Origin: Dryas octopetala
Lineage: Eukaryota > Streptophyta > Magnoliopsida > Rosales > Rosaceae
Reading direction: 5' to 3'
Assembly (NCBI GenBank): GCA_963921425.1
Contig: OY992840.1
Span: 8,558,501 to 8,622,500 of the forward strand
DNA: 64,000 bases
Part shown: in pieces, positions 52,119-64,000 of the stretch
Layout of the letters: each line of letters opens with the position of its first letter
Position numbering within the stretch: the first letter of the stretch is position 1
The notes under the pieces: generated by a model
What the model saw: only the letters and a program-made list of their open reading frames with translations
Told to the model about the DNA's origin: nothing
Database searches by the model: none
Program-made: the position numbers and the translations under genes

Positions 52119-53843
52119 AGAAAGCTCATTTGATATTTTCAGAAGTTATTTTGGTTATAATATCGACCTTAGCGGGAATGTTGAAAGACCAGTGTGGCTA
52201 TTGTTTAGATCTCTGATTTTTCAGAAGTTAACCAACAATGATCCTTGTGTACTGCTCTATTATTGTGTTCTTTGTACTGTATGCACAATCAAGAAGGCAT
52301 TACTTTTCTTAGGAATCTTTTGGAAGTTACAGGATCTGGTTTTTCTTTCTTAAATGCTGTTGTGTTTGTTTGTTTTCTTAAAAACTATTCTTCATCATCA
52401 TTGCTCAAACAAACAGAAACAAAGCTTTTCTGTTTACCTTTCCTTTTGTTTAGTAAAAACTTTTATTGAAAGCACAGCAATGGGGCGTCACACTTGTACA
52501 CAAGGAAACAGAGAAGTTGATGTATCTGCTGACAGAGTACCCTTGCTATAACTTGCTTAATTTTTTTTTCTGAATGTTTTGTCCTTTTGGTTATTGCTCA
52601 ATTGTTTAGCCAAATCGTCATTTTTCTACGACTGTTTACATGAGGGGTGGGCCCACCTCTCAGGTAGGGAGGGTTGGGAGGGAAGGGGAATGGAGTTGGG
52701 AGTTGGAAGTACAAAAGCTGGAACACCAAAGGTTTGGTTTTTGGATAATGCAAGGCACCACTAAGAAAATGAAATAAAAATGAAAACTCATATATGATCT
52801 CAATTAATTAACAAGTAAATTATTCTAAAGTTTATTTTACAACTTTTAATGATAAAAAGTTTACGTTATATTTGCTTCCTTGTTTTTGGTGCCGAGTACT
52901 TAGTGAGTTTTTATTTTTTATTTTTTTGAACTTGGCAAATTGCCACTATCACACAGTGAAAATTATAGAATTCAAATAATTACTATGCATAGTGGCAATT
53001 AGTAACAGTATAATACGAGTGTTTTATGCAATTCAAATAATTACTGTCGCACATTGGCAATCATTGCTTGATGAGAGTGCCGAGCACTTGGCTAATTAAA
53101 GTGGACCGGCTAATCACCGTGTTTTTGCAGGTCGGTGGGCCAATCGATCATGAGATTTTTCGTTTTGGACTTAAAAAAAACCCTTAATTAACTGACTTGG
53201 CATTTACACATCATCTATCACATCTTAAAAATATCATTTAATACCTATTGGGGTGACAATTTGTGTTAGCTCATTTCATTTCGTGTTTTATGTCAAATAC
53301 TAACTAATCTTAACTCAAATTTTTTATTAAAGTGTCGAAATGCTAAACACTCACACTGACCCAACTCATGTTTAATTGTATTGTGTTCGAGTTGACCCAC
53401 ATATATTATGAACTAAAAACTTAGAACTAATTTTCTTTATTTTCAAAACCAAAACAAAAACTTACAGATCTCTTATAAAATAAAATAAAAATCACTTTAA
53501 TCATGATAGTAAGTTAGTAACAAATTACCCCGTAAAAAATACATTAAATGATTGATTAGTTCCTTGGCGAGAGCTCGATGTGTCTTTATTTTCCAACGTT
53601 TTCTCCCAACTTTTTGTTTTCCAATTTACATAACGACCTTAAACAAATTAATAAAATTCTAAGAAATATAAAGATAAACCTTGTCAAAAAAAGAAAAAAG
53701 ATAAAGATAATCTTTGTAAAATTCTAATGAGATGCTTTTAATCAAAAAAGAAAAAAGAAAAAAAGAAAAAGTTGATGTTTTGTCTTTTCCTCGCCTAAAT
53801 ACTAAAAGAAGAAAGAAAGAAAAATATAAAGTTTCCCAACTCC
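52119..53843. other. Intergenic region
   Basis: 3' flank of the F-box pseudogene, then AT-rich DNA. The stretch 53250-53410 (GGTGACAATTTGTGTTAGCT, CACACTGACCCAACTCATG) resembles a dispersed plant repeat, without clear ends. Purine-rich AAAGAAAAAG runs lie at 53690-53820. No gene supported. Confidence 0.5.
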
Positions 53844-55634
53844 TTGAATGAACAATTGGCGAGACTGAGAATATCAAAGCAAATGAAGCAATCCCATCTA
53901 CTCCTGCCTCTAATACTAGGAGTAGTTGTAGTCCCTCTGTATCTCTCCGTCAATTTTACAGCACCCAGACCCAAAGAAACCAGTTCCTCTCGGTCTGAAG
54001 AAACCCCTATGGCTATGGCCACCAACACATTTGGTGTCAAGGTTGAAAAGAATCCCACTCAATCCAAACTCACTGAGCTTGGAGTCACAACATGGCCCAA
54101 GTATGTTTCCCTCACTCATCATCTTTACTTTGAGTTTATATGGTTTATCATATATTGTGATGACAATCAATCTTTGTTTCAATTGTTTTGGATGATGGGT
54201 ATGTTTGGTTTGATTACTGAGAAAACTGATTATGCTTTTCGGATATAGTTATAGAAAATCAGATCCTTCAATTAGTTACTTGGGTTTATGATTTTGACTT
54301 TTTGTTTCTTATTCTCTCTGATTTCTCTGTTCTTGAAGTTGAAGCAATGGCTATGAATAAAAATTATACTAAAATTACTTGTATATCTTTTTCTATGGAG
54401 TCTAATGAAAGATTAAGGCTCTTAACTTCAATGTTTTGGCCTTTCATCCCTTTACTTACAATGTTAGCAACCTCTAAAAATTCTTCTTACCCATCTTCCT
54501 CCATACTGCTCTGGATGGAAAATTTGTGAAGTGATGGAGGCATAAGGAGGCTATAAACATGATGGGTCAAGGACTCAAGAGATGGGTGCTGCCAATAACT
54601 TGTGAAAAGGAAAATCAATTTTTACATTTGAGACCACATTATCAAATTAGTCTTTTTGATTTATGTAGATGTCACAACAATGGAGATAAGGACTGATGTA
54701 AATTACAATTAAGCACTAACCTTAAGGAAATTCCACCTCTCACAGTCCTTTAAGTGGTCTTCTTCATGTTTCATTTTGCATTTTTTGCCTTTCATTTTGC
54801 GCTATTTTCTGACAAGAAGCTTGGTACATCTTTTCTAGAAATGTGGTGAATTATACTCTTTGCCCAAGAAGTTCATAGGTCGAATCAGAAAATATAGGAT
54901 GATATTGAATATTACTAGGAAGCGACAGAGTGGCTAGATCTATTTTCAAAATGCGGTACATTGCTAAGGCTGCAACTATTTGAATTGTCTAGCACCTGAG
55001 GACTCCTTCCTTCATTGAATAATTGTGTTCCAACTATTGTTCTCGATTTGGGGACAATTTACTAGCTTTTTTCTTTCTAAGACGTTTAGAAAGTAAAAAT
55101 ATACAATATATTGTATATGAGCATTTTTAGTTTTTTTATTTATTTATTTATGTTCTATAAAACGTCTTGATGAAAACATTAGAATTTCATGTAGTAGCTA
55201 TCAGTTAATGATATCTTAATAACCGATTAGCACTAATAACTTGACCCCCCATAAGGAAATATTTCTGGATCCACCATTGACTTTATCTCTAAAATTTATG
55301 TTTAATTTGTATGCATTTTACCTGTATGTTTTTTATAGATGTTGATCTGAGGAGCTTTTCTTGTTTATGCTCTAGACATATGCTGTTATGCTTCTGCAAT
55401 GATCCATATTGTGCATTCATTAACAGGTGGGAAGGTGGTCCAAGCAAATTTCCATGGACATTCACTGCCACAGAGACTATGTATCTACTGGAGGGAAAAG
55501 TGAATGTACAGGTTGATGGGCATGAAGGATCTTTCGAAATTGGGGCTGGTGATTTGGTTGTGTTCCCTAAAGGAATGAAGGTTACCTGGGATGTCATTGA
55601 AGCTGTGAACAAGCACTATAGCTTGGAAAAGTAA
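53844..55634 (+). CDS. RmlC-like cupin (Cupin_3/DUF861), 2 exons
   Basis: Exons 53844-54100 and 55427-55634 join in frame (WPK/WEGG) to 154 residues. The C-terminal cupin barrel has FPWTFTATETMYLLEGKVNV, then GAGDLVVFPKGMKVTWDV, the typical plant Cupin_3 pattern (Arabidopsis At2g32650/PTAC18-like and relatives). The metal-binding residues of catalytic cupins are only partly present, so enzymatic activity is uncertain. The N-terminus contains a hydrophobic segment, LLLPLILGVVVVPLYLSV, which could be a signal anchor or part of a transit sequence. Starts at 53883 or about 54012 are possible; the last would give the soluble core alone. The intron is 1.3 kb. Confidence 0.85.
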
Positions 55635-57699
55635 ATCTTATTTTTCAAGCACTGTTGGTTAAGCATTACCATGTAGCAACCAGATTGTACTATCAGTTTT
55701 ACCTTGGATAACCTATATCTTGGATATTCCTATATGTACAGTGTAAGTTACAGAGCTCTTAGAGATAAGCTTGGACAAGTAGTCTTAGAATACAACTGAG
55801 CAACTGTTCTGTTTCATTGAGTTCTGCATCAAAGAATGTGTCTTGAAGTTCTGCAGAAATTATGGACTCATCTAATTATCAATTCCTTTTCGTTGTGGTT
55901 TTTATCATTTTCCTTACCCAATCCGAAATACGGGTAACATTGGCAACGACTTCTAGTGTGAGGAACTGCATGTTCAGATAAGTTTCAGCTGCAGGATCGA
56001 CAAGGTTTGTGCTCCTTCTTTGCCTGTAATAGGAAGACAATATATTGGCTGATTGTTCAGTGTTATCTATGTAACTATTGACAATGTACACACTCCATAA
56101 GAGGAGAAGAAAAAGGACTCTTGTTCAAAGACCATGCTATAGAACCTTTTTATATGGTCAACTTTCCAGTTTATGCAATATCTCCATAACAGGGCGAAGA
56201 GAGTGGGCAAAAAGACCCCCAAACCAATCTCACAGCGTCTGCCTCAGCTAACTGGAGAACACCTCTTCCTAGTACACCTTGCCTTAACAGCTGAAACATC
56301 TCTCCCGAGTATCCTTCAAATTGTGAATTGGCCTCGATCTCCCTTATTGACCTGAAACCTCCGCCCCCCGCCCCCCTTCCTTGTAGCACCTCGGCCTTAG
56401 GTGTGATGAGGTGTGCCAAACCAGAACACCTTTTCGGCTGATACTTGAAAGGAGATGGACGATAGTTTCCTCCTCTTGCGAACACAACAGGCACTGCATA
56501 CAACTTTTCACCAAATTCAACCTAATTGCTAAATATCCCGTAAACAGAGGGCCAAATGAATTCACGCAGCTTATTAGGCACCTCCAGCTGCCATTGGATG
56601 GTATGCTTATAATCAAGTCTTGAAGTTCTTCCAATGCAATAGACAAGGTGGTATGCTTTTAAAGCTACTGATATTTCCTAGTGACTAAGAAAAACCTCTT
56701 GAATGTTGCTCGTCTTTAAACTTCTTCACCAAACAATAATTTGCAAATAACAAAAGTTTGAGTCGAATTCATTGTCATCATTGGTATTCTAGGCAGTAGA
56801 AGAACTGAAGAAGCAAAATTGTCCGGTCATGTTTTTGGCATCAACAGATCTTTTGGAGCGGCTGCTGGTGGCATTTGAAATTCCCTAATTCGATCACTAA
56901 ATAAGCTTAGAGGGGAGGGAGATATAGATGCAAAATTTTATTGGACTGTCGTATCAATTCATCAAAATTATGTGCGATCAAATTCACAAAACCTCATCTA
57001 AGTCGTAATACTAATTCTGTTCGTAAAACTGTTTATTTTGTATAAATTGCTTGTTTCAATGTAATTAGGTGCCAATATTGTGTTTATATCTAAAACTAAG
57101 TCTTTTCAAACTTCTATTGAATTATCTTTTCAATTTGAATCCTAAATATTAACCTTCAACTTAAATGCTTATTCTAAACTTCAAAATAACGTTATTTTAG
57201 ACACTTACATAATATTTGAAAACAAAAGTAGAGATCATATTTCTGCCTATATGTTTCCTCGGTCTAAATGTTTTTCTTAAATTAATATCTCCACTTCTTT
57301 TGAGCAAAAAAAAAAAAAACTCTCCACTTCATTTGTTGTAGTTAGTCACAAGAAAAGTGTTTATTGTCATCTAGTAATTGTGCTAATTTGAAATGTAAAT
57401 ATATATTCTGCTACATTATTTTCATGTTTATTGTGTGAATTTACATTTTATATATAGTACGTTGTAAAAAGGAATGTTTTATATTTGTATTTCCTTATGC
57501 TTCCTATTTCTTTTTTATCTGTCCTCATGCTTCCTTTTAAAATATCATTATGACAATTAATAGACATGAAATATATAAGCAACAAGAAACCAGTACAAAA
57601 TATTTTGTTAATTTTTTGAGATATTGAAGGAAACTAAAAAGTCGCATCGGTATTTTTTAAAGACTTAGTTAGATCTAGGGCTGATTTTTTAAAGACTTA
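55635..57699. other. Intergenic region with a possible LINE fragment
   Basis: 3' flank of the cupin gene and AT-rich DNA. It contains the doubtful LINE fragment at 56344-56646 and the duplicated left junction of the hAT element (from about 57655). No gene supported. Confidence 0.5.
56344..56646 (-). pseudogene. Possible degenerate LINE zinc-binding (zf-RVT) fragment
   Basis: The minus-strand frame contains CMQCLLCSQEEETIVHLL, which resembles the CxLC...E..HL core of the zinc-binding domain found at the end of plant LINE reverse transcriptases. The adjacent sequence is shifted between frames and no other LINE domain is recognisable. Weak evidence. Confidence 0.3.
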
Positions 57700-57715
57700 G
57701 TTAGATCTAGGGCTG
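57655..57715. repeat. 32-bp tandem duplication at the left hAT junction
   Basis: TTTTTTAAAGACTTAGTTAG plus ATCTAGGGCTG occurs twice with a period of 32 bp. Each copy contains the target GTTAGATC and the first bases of the transposon end (TAGGGCTG). Only the second copy continues into the element. Confidence 0.9.
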
Positions 57716-58599
57716 GGTTCAGTATGGTTACCGAATCGACAGACCCTAACCGACGACCGCCCCGACATTGGTCGGAATGGCAAAATTCATCCCACCTCCA
57801 CCTCCGCCAAGATCGGTCAACCGACCTTTCGGTATACCAATATATTGATCGGAATGGTTCGGTCTGGACCCATTCTTACCATGGTTATTGGGCTTCATTT
57901 TGGCCAAAAATATGATTATTGGGATTCGTTTGGGCCCAAAATGTGAGGTTTTTTTTTATAGGTTTGTGGTTATGTTTTGGGCCAATTTCTGGGTTTAAAA
58001 AGTCACAAACCCTTGCAACTTAAGAAAATAAGTTAAATAACCATACCATTAAAATGTTTAAACATACTTATCATTAATTCATTACAATATCAGTTTGTTG
58101 AAATTTCAAATTACAAACTATTATCAAAATAAAAATATAGTAATATACATAACTAAATAAAACTTGCCAACAACAAGCATGGGCTGCATGCCAAGCAATA
58201 TTCTCAATATCTCATTGGCAAGCAAGCAAGTTAAACAACCATTCACAAAAATGTGACCTTCACCAACAAGCAACCATTGACCATTCACTAAGATTGGCAG
58301 GAACCTAACCTTCATCAGCTATCAACAAATTAACTTTTTACCATTAACAACATTCAATAAAAATCATGAGCAAGAACATTCAAGAAAATGCATATCAGCT
58401 CCAATTTTATTGCATACCTTGAGCAGCAACATTCAGCAGTATGCCAGTAACCAGACTTCATGCTACTGTTGTTGTTGAGTGTTGTGAACTAGTGCCCACT
58501 GCAAAAAGAAATCAAAGGCATTAAAGTTTAAACAATCAACAACAAAAAATGCAAGCTATAAGCAGCAGGATACAAGAATGTAATAAACAAAAATGCAAG

Positions 58600-60828
58600 C
58601 TATAAACAAATAAAGTGATCAACTATTAAACTCAGTAACTTACTGTATTGAGTGGAGTCTAAATCTTCAAGTTCCTTGTAGAATTCCACTTCCTCATCAG
58701 TTGGCTCCTTGTAGAAATTGAAATCTTTAGCCCTAAGCCAATCACTAGTACACACTAGTGCCTCTACCATTTTGGGAGTCAAGGAAGCTCTAAAGGGATC
58801 TACAATCCTCCTACCCAAGCTAAAAGCATTTTCACTAGCTACTGTTGAAGTTGGATTGAGAATATATCTTTCGCAACCTTAGCAAGTGTTGGATACCAAG
58901 ATTGATTCACCTTCCACCAATCTAAGAGATCAAAGGCATGGTTTTCTAATTTTTCAAAAGGGTCACTGAAATACTTATCAACCTCATTGCTAATCTCTGC
59001 TGCTTCTTCCTCCATTCTTTTCCTTTTGAGTTTCAACTCAAGTCTTGAAAGTCCACTTTCTGGTGCTACAGGCTGGCTGGAAGTTGGAGGCACTGGGACA
59101 CTGCTGCTGCCTGCCCCTATGTACTCATTATACAGATTCAACAAGCACTTTTTAATCTCACCAACAACCTGTGAGATCCTTTCAGCATCTGCCCCAGTCT
59201 TCACAAACACTGTTTTGATGGCTTCAAGTTTGTATCTAGGGTCTAGGACATGGGAAACAAAAACCAATTTGTTCAAGCCTTCAAAACTACCCCAATACTT
59301 ATTGAACTTGGTCAGCATGGATTCAGCCACCTTCATCAAAACCAGATTACTATACATTTGGGTTTTTTCTATGATTTTTATTTGCAACTCAGATAACACA
59401 ATAAACAATAGATGAGAGGTAGCTGTTTTGGTTGCACTTAAGGTCAGTGTAGCATCATACTTTTTTTTTTGTTTTTTTTTTTTTTTTTCAGAAAATGAAC
59501 AAATGCATCTGCTTTCTCCCAATCTTCATCACTTGGGGGCCCCACCCTCTTACTGCCACCACCCTCTTTCTCATTAAAATAATTCACAAAAGGAGCATTC
59601 TCCTATGCCATCCTTTTAAACACCAATTTAAACTTGGCAGCCCCATCTAGCATCTTATAGGTGGAATTCCACCTTGTTACAACATCCATGGGCACATTGC
59701 TCATTTCCTCCTTCTTCAACAACACACAATACTCCCTAAACTTGTCTAACCTTGCAAGACTTGAGTGAATGTATTTGGCACAGTTTCTGATTCCCTCTAT
59801 TGAGCCAGTCAGCTCCTTCAACCCATCATTAACTATAAGATTGAGTATGTGACAAGCATATCTCATATGTAAATACATCCTATTAAACATCAAAGTATTC
59901 ATCTCCTTCAATCTCTTGGCCATGTATTCTACAACCCAATCATTGGCAGAAGCATTATCAACTGTAATGGTAAAGATCTTTTCAATCCCCCAACCTCTCA
60001 AACAACTCCCCAAACACCTCCCTATGTCCTCACCTTTATGACTTGTGATCTTTGTGAAATTAATTATCCTTTTGTGTAATTTTCACTCACTGTCCATAAA
60101 ATGGGCAGTGACCACCATATAGTTAATGTTTTGGACACTTGTCCAAGTATCAGTGGTGACACTAACCCTTTGATCACCTATAACACTCATAATTTTAGTC
60201 TTCTCCAAATTGAATAAGTCTAAAACACCTGCAGCAACCTTCTTCCTATATGGTATCTTAAACTTAGGACACAAGTCAGATATCATGTCCTTAAAACCAG
60301 CTCCCTCAACCACCCTAAAAGGCATTTCATCTCTTATCACCCACTTAACAACCTTGTCCTCATGCCTTTTTTGATTAAATGTATGGGGAACCAATGGAGC
60401 CCCGATACCGTCTTGTGTTAGAGTAGATTGACCTTTAGGAAGAACATTCCCCTTGTAACCAGGATTGTTTGGACACTTTTTCTCTATGTGATTCCTAATA
60501 CCAGTTGTCCCATTGTGCTTGGCATGGGAAGACATTTCATGTTTGCAAGTGTTGCAAACAGCCCAAGAATACATGACCTCTTTTGCATTTTGCTTGGTAA
60601 CTTTAGTGCAATATGACCATACATCAGAACCCCTACTCTTCTTAGCCATCACTGGTTCAGACTCTCCTTGTTCATCTTGGGGTTCAGGTTGGTTACTTTC
60701 TGGTTGGGGGGTGTGGGTGTAGGACCTATAGGTGGAGGTATTTGTGTTCTTTGGGGTGGGACTGAGGTTATACTAGGAGCATTTACACTAATAGAGGCAC
60801 CCTGTGTGTTTGATTGGTTAGACTCCAT
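58600..60828 (-). pseudogene. hAT transposase with BED zinc finger, decayed
   Basis: From MESNQSNTQGASISVN at 60828 the segments follow the hAT plan: a BED zinc finger (CNTC ... HIEKKC), the catalytic-region motifs TTDTWTS and TVDNASANDW, VVTRWNSTYKML, SHVLDPRYKLEAI, and the C-terminal dimerisation region (FDLLDWWKVNQSWYPTLAK, ASENAFSLGRRIVDPF). Lesions visible: a frameshift near 60710 in a C run, a TGA at 60083-60085 where relatives usually have tryptophan, a TAG at 59603, a frameshift in an A-rich run near 59465-59490, and a frameshift near 58865. It is not expected to give a working transposase. Confidence 0.9.
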
Positions 60829-61379
60829 CCTAGACTCTATAACAAAAGTACAAAACACAACATAACATACATTAGTAATTATTTAACTCAACCTTAGACT
60901 CTACAACAGAACATAGTCAACATACATTAATCATCACATATTGGTAGCAAGCATTTGATACATACTAAGCAGATTAATCATGCATTATAATTTATAACTT
61001 ATATTATAAATAGATTAATTATACATTATAATTTATAACTTATAGTGGTTGCTTATAAATTTATACTTATAAGTTGATAAATTATAGTCTTATACACTCA
61101 GCATTCAACAATATCAATATGTATTATGTATTATGTATTTATGTATACACTTAGGCACTCAGCATTCAACAATTGCATATACTCAGCAAGTCAGCATTCA
61201 ACAATACACTTTAGAAGTTTAGAGTCTTAGACTTAGTAACTCACCACTTCAGCAATCCAGCAATTCAGCAATCCAGCTAGCATTCCCTACTTCAGCAAGC
61301 ATTCAGCAACTAGTTCCTACAATATAAAATTATTCACATTGTCAGCAAATCAGCAAGCAATCATAAACATTAAACAATG

Positions 61380-61755
61380 TGAATTGAAACCTAAAACCCC
61401 TTAATTTAAAAGTTTAAAGTTTAAACCCCAAAAGACCCAGTTTCCCAAAACCATAAAACCCTAAAATTCCAAGTCGAACTTTCAATTCATGATTGAATTG
61501 AACTAATTTAAATTTTTAAAGTCCAAACACCCCTAATTTAAAACCCCAGAAGCCCCAATTTTCCGAAACCCTAAAACTCCCAATTTTTAAAAACCCTAAA
61601 ATTCCAATATGAAATTTCAATTCATATATCACGAATTGAATTGATTTAAAAGTTTAAAAACCAAAAATCCCCAATTTTAAACCCTAGAAGCCCTAATTTC
61701 CCGAAACTCTAAAACCCCCAATTTAAAAAACCCTAAAATTGTAATTCAAAATTTA
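61380..61755. repeat. Tandem repeat with AAACCCTAAAA words inside the hAT element
   Basis: About two and a half copies of a unit of 127-144 bp; copies of AAAATTCCAA begin near 61464 and 61608 and a partial one near 61735. The unit contains AAACCCTAAAA, similar to plant telo-boxes, and TTTCAATTCAT. It lies upstream of the transposase start. Confidence 0.75.
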
Positions 61756-62387
61756 CATGTCGTGGTGGTCTTACCTCTGGTGATGGTGGCGTTTGGAACT
61801 TTGGAGTTTGGATGTTATGGTAGTTAGGGTTGGATTCGACTTGTGGTGGTCTCAGATGAATAGAAAGAGAAGAGACATAGGGAGATCGCAGAGAGAAAAG
61901 ACAAAGAAGAGAGATGAAATATGAGAGAATAGAAGAGAGATGAGAGACGAGAGGTGAGTGGTGAGTGGTGACGTTGAGCGGTGGAGGTGTAGGCTGAGAT
62001 GGTGGTGGTGTGGTTTGTGGTGTTACTGGTGTAGGCTTAGATCGCAAAGATGAAGAGAGTGAAGAGACAGAATGAGATGATTTAGGTTTTTTTTTTAAGG
62101 ATCTGGTAGTGTAGGGTGCATGATAAAGATCATGTACCCTACATCTAACGGTCAATTTTAAATCAAACAAGAAAAAATAAATATATATATATATATATAC
62201 TGTTGGTATCGGTATACCGACGGTTTAGGAATTTCTCTACCGCCTTCACCACCGCCCCCCACGGTTCGGTTAGATTACCGAACCAATTAAGCGGTCAGCC
62301 CTCGGAACAGTTTATATCGGTTCGGTTACGTCGGATTCCGGTGGTGGTTCCATTTTTCCCGTCTACTGACCCATCCTTAGTTAGATC

Positions 62388-64000
62388 TTTCTCTGAGATT
62401 TGGCTAAAGAGGCTTAGAACAACCCCAATAAACTTACCTATATTCTAGCTAAATTTATGAAAAAAAGAAAAGAGTTAAAAATCTATTTTAGCTAACTACT
62501 TTTAAAATCTTACCTAGCAATGTTCTCTATTTTATCAATGATTCTGGTGGGTCTATAAAGAGAACGGTGGTTTGTACAAAAAAAAAAAAAAAAAAAAAGA
62601 TGAAGAGCCTAAACATGTTAAGGGGAAGGAAAGGATTTTTTTTATTTAAAAAAAAAAAAGGAGTTAACAGGGTTAGAGGAGTGTTAAGTGAGTGAACAGG
62701 TGTCAAAAGATTAGAAAAGAGACATGGGAGGGACATGAATTTTGGAGACAGAGGATCTGGACTCCTTAGGAGGTGATCAGTTGGGCTATTTTTATAGACC
62801 TACTGTTGAATGCTCTGTTGTGGAGGGAATTCGATTGTTGGCCTCTTATTTTCATTCTAATTACTTTTAGTATTGTCCCATATTATGTAATAACTAATAA
62901 GGCAGGCCTGAGCTTACCTGTTTTTCTTTGTTTGTTTCTTAATAAAAACACTTACTTTACTTAATTAATCAAAAACATACTTAAACATAATAAGAAAAAT
63001 CTTAATTAATCCCATAAATATTAAAATTCAAATAGAAACACAAGAAGAAAATTGAGTGGCTATTTGTAGACGCAAATGCAGTTGCGCTGCTAGATGCCAA
63101 GCACTTAGCAACCTAACTAGTTGACGAACACGCGCGGACTGTTATTTTGCATAACAAATTAAGTGAGTCCCTTTGAGTAATTTAAGGAGTTTTTTTTGTC
63201 CTTACGATTAATAAATCTTAATCAAAATTACGTGAGTGGGATAATGTGAGATTTTGATCTCTATTATAATTATTTTTAATTTATATACATATTTAACGAT
63301 TATGAATTTGTAGATGTGATTCCACATTCACTCAAAAAATGTTATAAATCTACTTTATTATATGCTCACACACTCTTGGATTTATTACTATGATTAAAAG
63401 TTAATAAAGTAAACCTCCGGATATGATATTGGGACTTGTGAGACATGTCACCTTAATTTTTTTTTTTGGTATGTCATCCTAATTGCTACTCAGTTTTTAA
63501 TTTTTTTTGTATAACTAGAATGATCTATTTTTGCTGGAGTATAAATAGAATGATGTAAATTGAATATTTGATGTTTTTGCTCCAATACAGGCATCAATGC
63601 ATTAATATCTCAGCAAAGTTAAATGACCATTTCTTCCCTCTCCTACCAAATAAATATAAATTAAAGGTTTAAATGATATACATATACCGGCACTAGATCG
63701 AATTTCAACTCTACCTAAATTGTTATATACGCATCCAAATAAGAATATATTTTTGTACCCTTTCTTTTAATAGTAGCAGTGACATATACCTACTAAGTAT
63801 GTGAAATTGATGGTACATGGGTTTCTGGCATTATGGAAAGAGTCCAATCTTCCGAGGGATGCCAAAAAGTCAGCAGTATCATTGATGATTTTGATTGGAT
63901 TTGGCCCCCTTTGGCCTTCTAGATCTGTCTGACTTGCTGCTGAAAATCACAGTTTCCATGGTCAGTGACTCTAGTTTGGTGCTTAATCCAGTAGAGGGGA
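62388..64000. other. Intergenic region to the right edge
   Basis: AT-rich DNA with A runs at 62578-62599 and 62649-62660. Short open frames have no family features. The last 250 bp are more complex (CTTCCGAGGGATGCC, TTGGCCCCCTTTGGCC) and may border a gene beyond the window, but nothing can be named. Confidence 0.5.

Larger units (their letters stand above)
57708..62379 (-). mobile_element. Complete hAT transposon, 4672 bp
   Basis: Identical 8-bp target duplications GTTAGATC at 57700-57707 and 62380-62387. The ends are imperfect inverted repeats: TAGGGCTGGGTTCAGTA on the left, the complement of TACTGACCCATCCTTA on the right. Just inside both ends are many GGTTCGG, ACCGAA and GGTATACC words, the subterminal motifs expected for transposase binding. 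A decayed transposase lies on the minus strand (58600-60828). With clean duplications and a recognisable transposase, this was an autonomous element. Confidence 0.95.

Noticed and set aside
57724..57915. 63-residue frame at the left end of the hAT element
   Set aside because: Composed of the subterminal GGTCGG/ACCGA words; not coding.
61733..62170. 145-residue Pro/Ser-rich frame inside the hAT element
   Set aside because: Low-complexity, overlaps the telo-box-like tandem repeat and lies in the upstream region of the transposase; no domain seen.

Overview
This window is nuclear DNA of a flowering plant, most likely a eudicot. The protein-coding genes have many short spliced exons with GT-AG introns, the intergenic DNA is AT-rich, and the gene families are plant types: a DYW-class PPR protein, a land-plant GPAT, a RABD2 GTPase, an FBD-type F-box and a Ty1-copia element. 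A rosid is plausible from overall protein resemblance, but I cannot fix the species. A 200-base run of N at 18688-18887 marks an assembly gap.

Layout. 1-900: GC-rich tandem repeat of about 148 bp and a GA microsatellite. 2425-5522 (+): intact six-exon plastid-type FAD monooxygenase. 6305-9542 (-): two-exon glycerol-3-phosphate acyltransferase whose intron holds a foldback element and a 5'-truncated LINE; a MITE lies just upstream of its start. 12775-15089 (+): broken second copy of the FAD monooxygenase. 16746-17022 (-): small one-span membrane protein. 18014-22937: repeat-rich stretch with a hAT-like element built from AAATTTCG motifs, a MITE and a 1.1-kb Mutator-type foldback with perfect 9-bp target duplications. 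23779-25575 (+): RAB1/RABD2 GTPase, 8 exons. 26741-28762 (-): intronless PPR-DYW gene. 29730-32892 (-): seven-exon RGG-repeat RNA-binding protein. 33754-36760: microsatellite, CTGCAG-rich repeats and SINE-like units. 36865-37714: intronless MFAP1-like pseudogene. 41210-46800: truncated F-box fragment interrupted by a nearly intact copia retrotransposon (41803-46634). 50230-52118: longer but broken F-box/FBD relative of that fragment. 53844-55634 (+): two-exon cupin. 57708-62379: complete hAT transposon with perfect 8-bp target duplications and a decayed transposase.

The host genes do not form a shared pathway; they are ordinary neighbours in a plant chromosome. The window mainly records duplication and transposition. 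Two gene families (FAD monooxygenase, F-box/FBD) each have a second degenerate copy nearby. At least ten insertions can be delimited, most of them by target-site duplications. I found no convincing undescribed biological system. The most informative objects are the AAATTTCG-array element, the hAT with a duplicated left junction, the copia that is one visible nonsense codon from an uninterrupted frame, and the nested insertions in the GPAT intron and promoter. Exon borders were placed by eye from reading frame and splice signals, not by transcript evidence.
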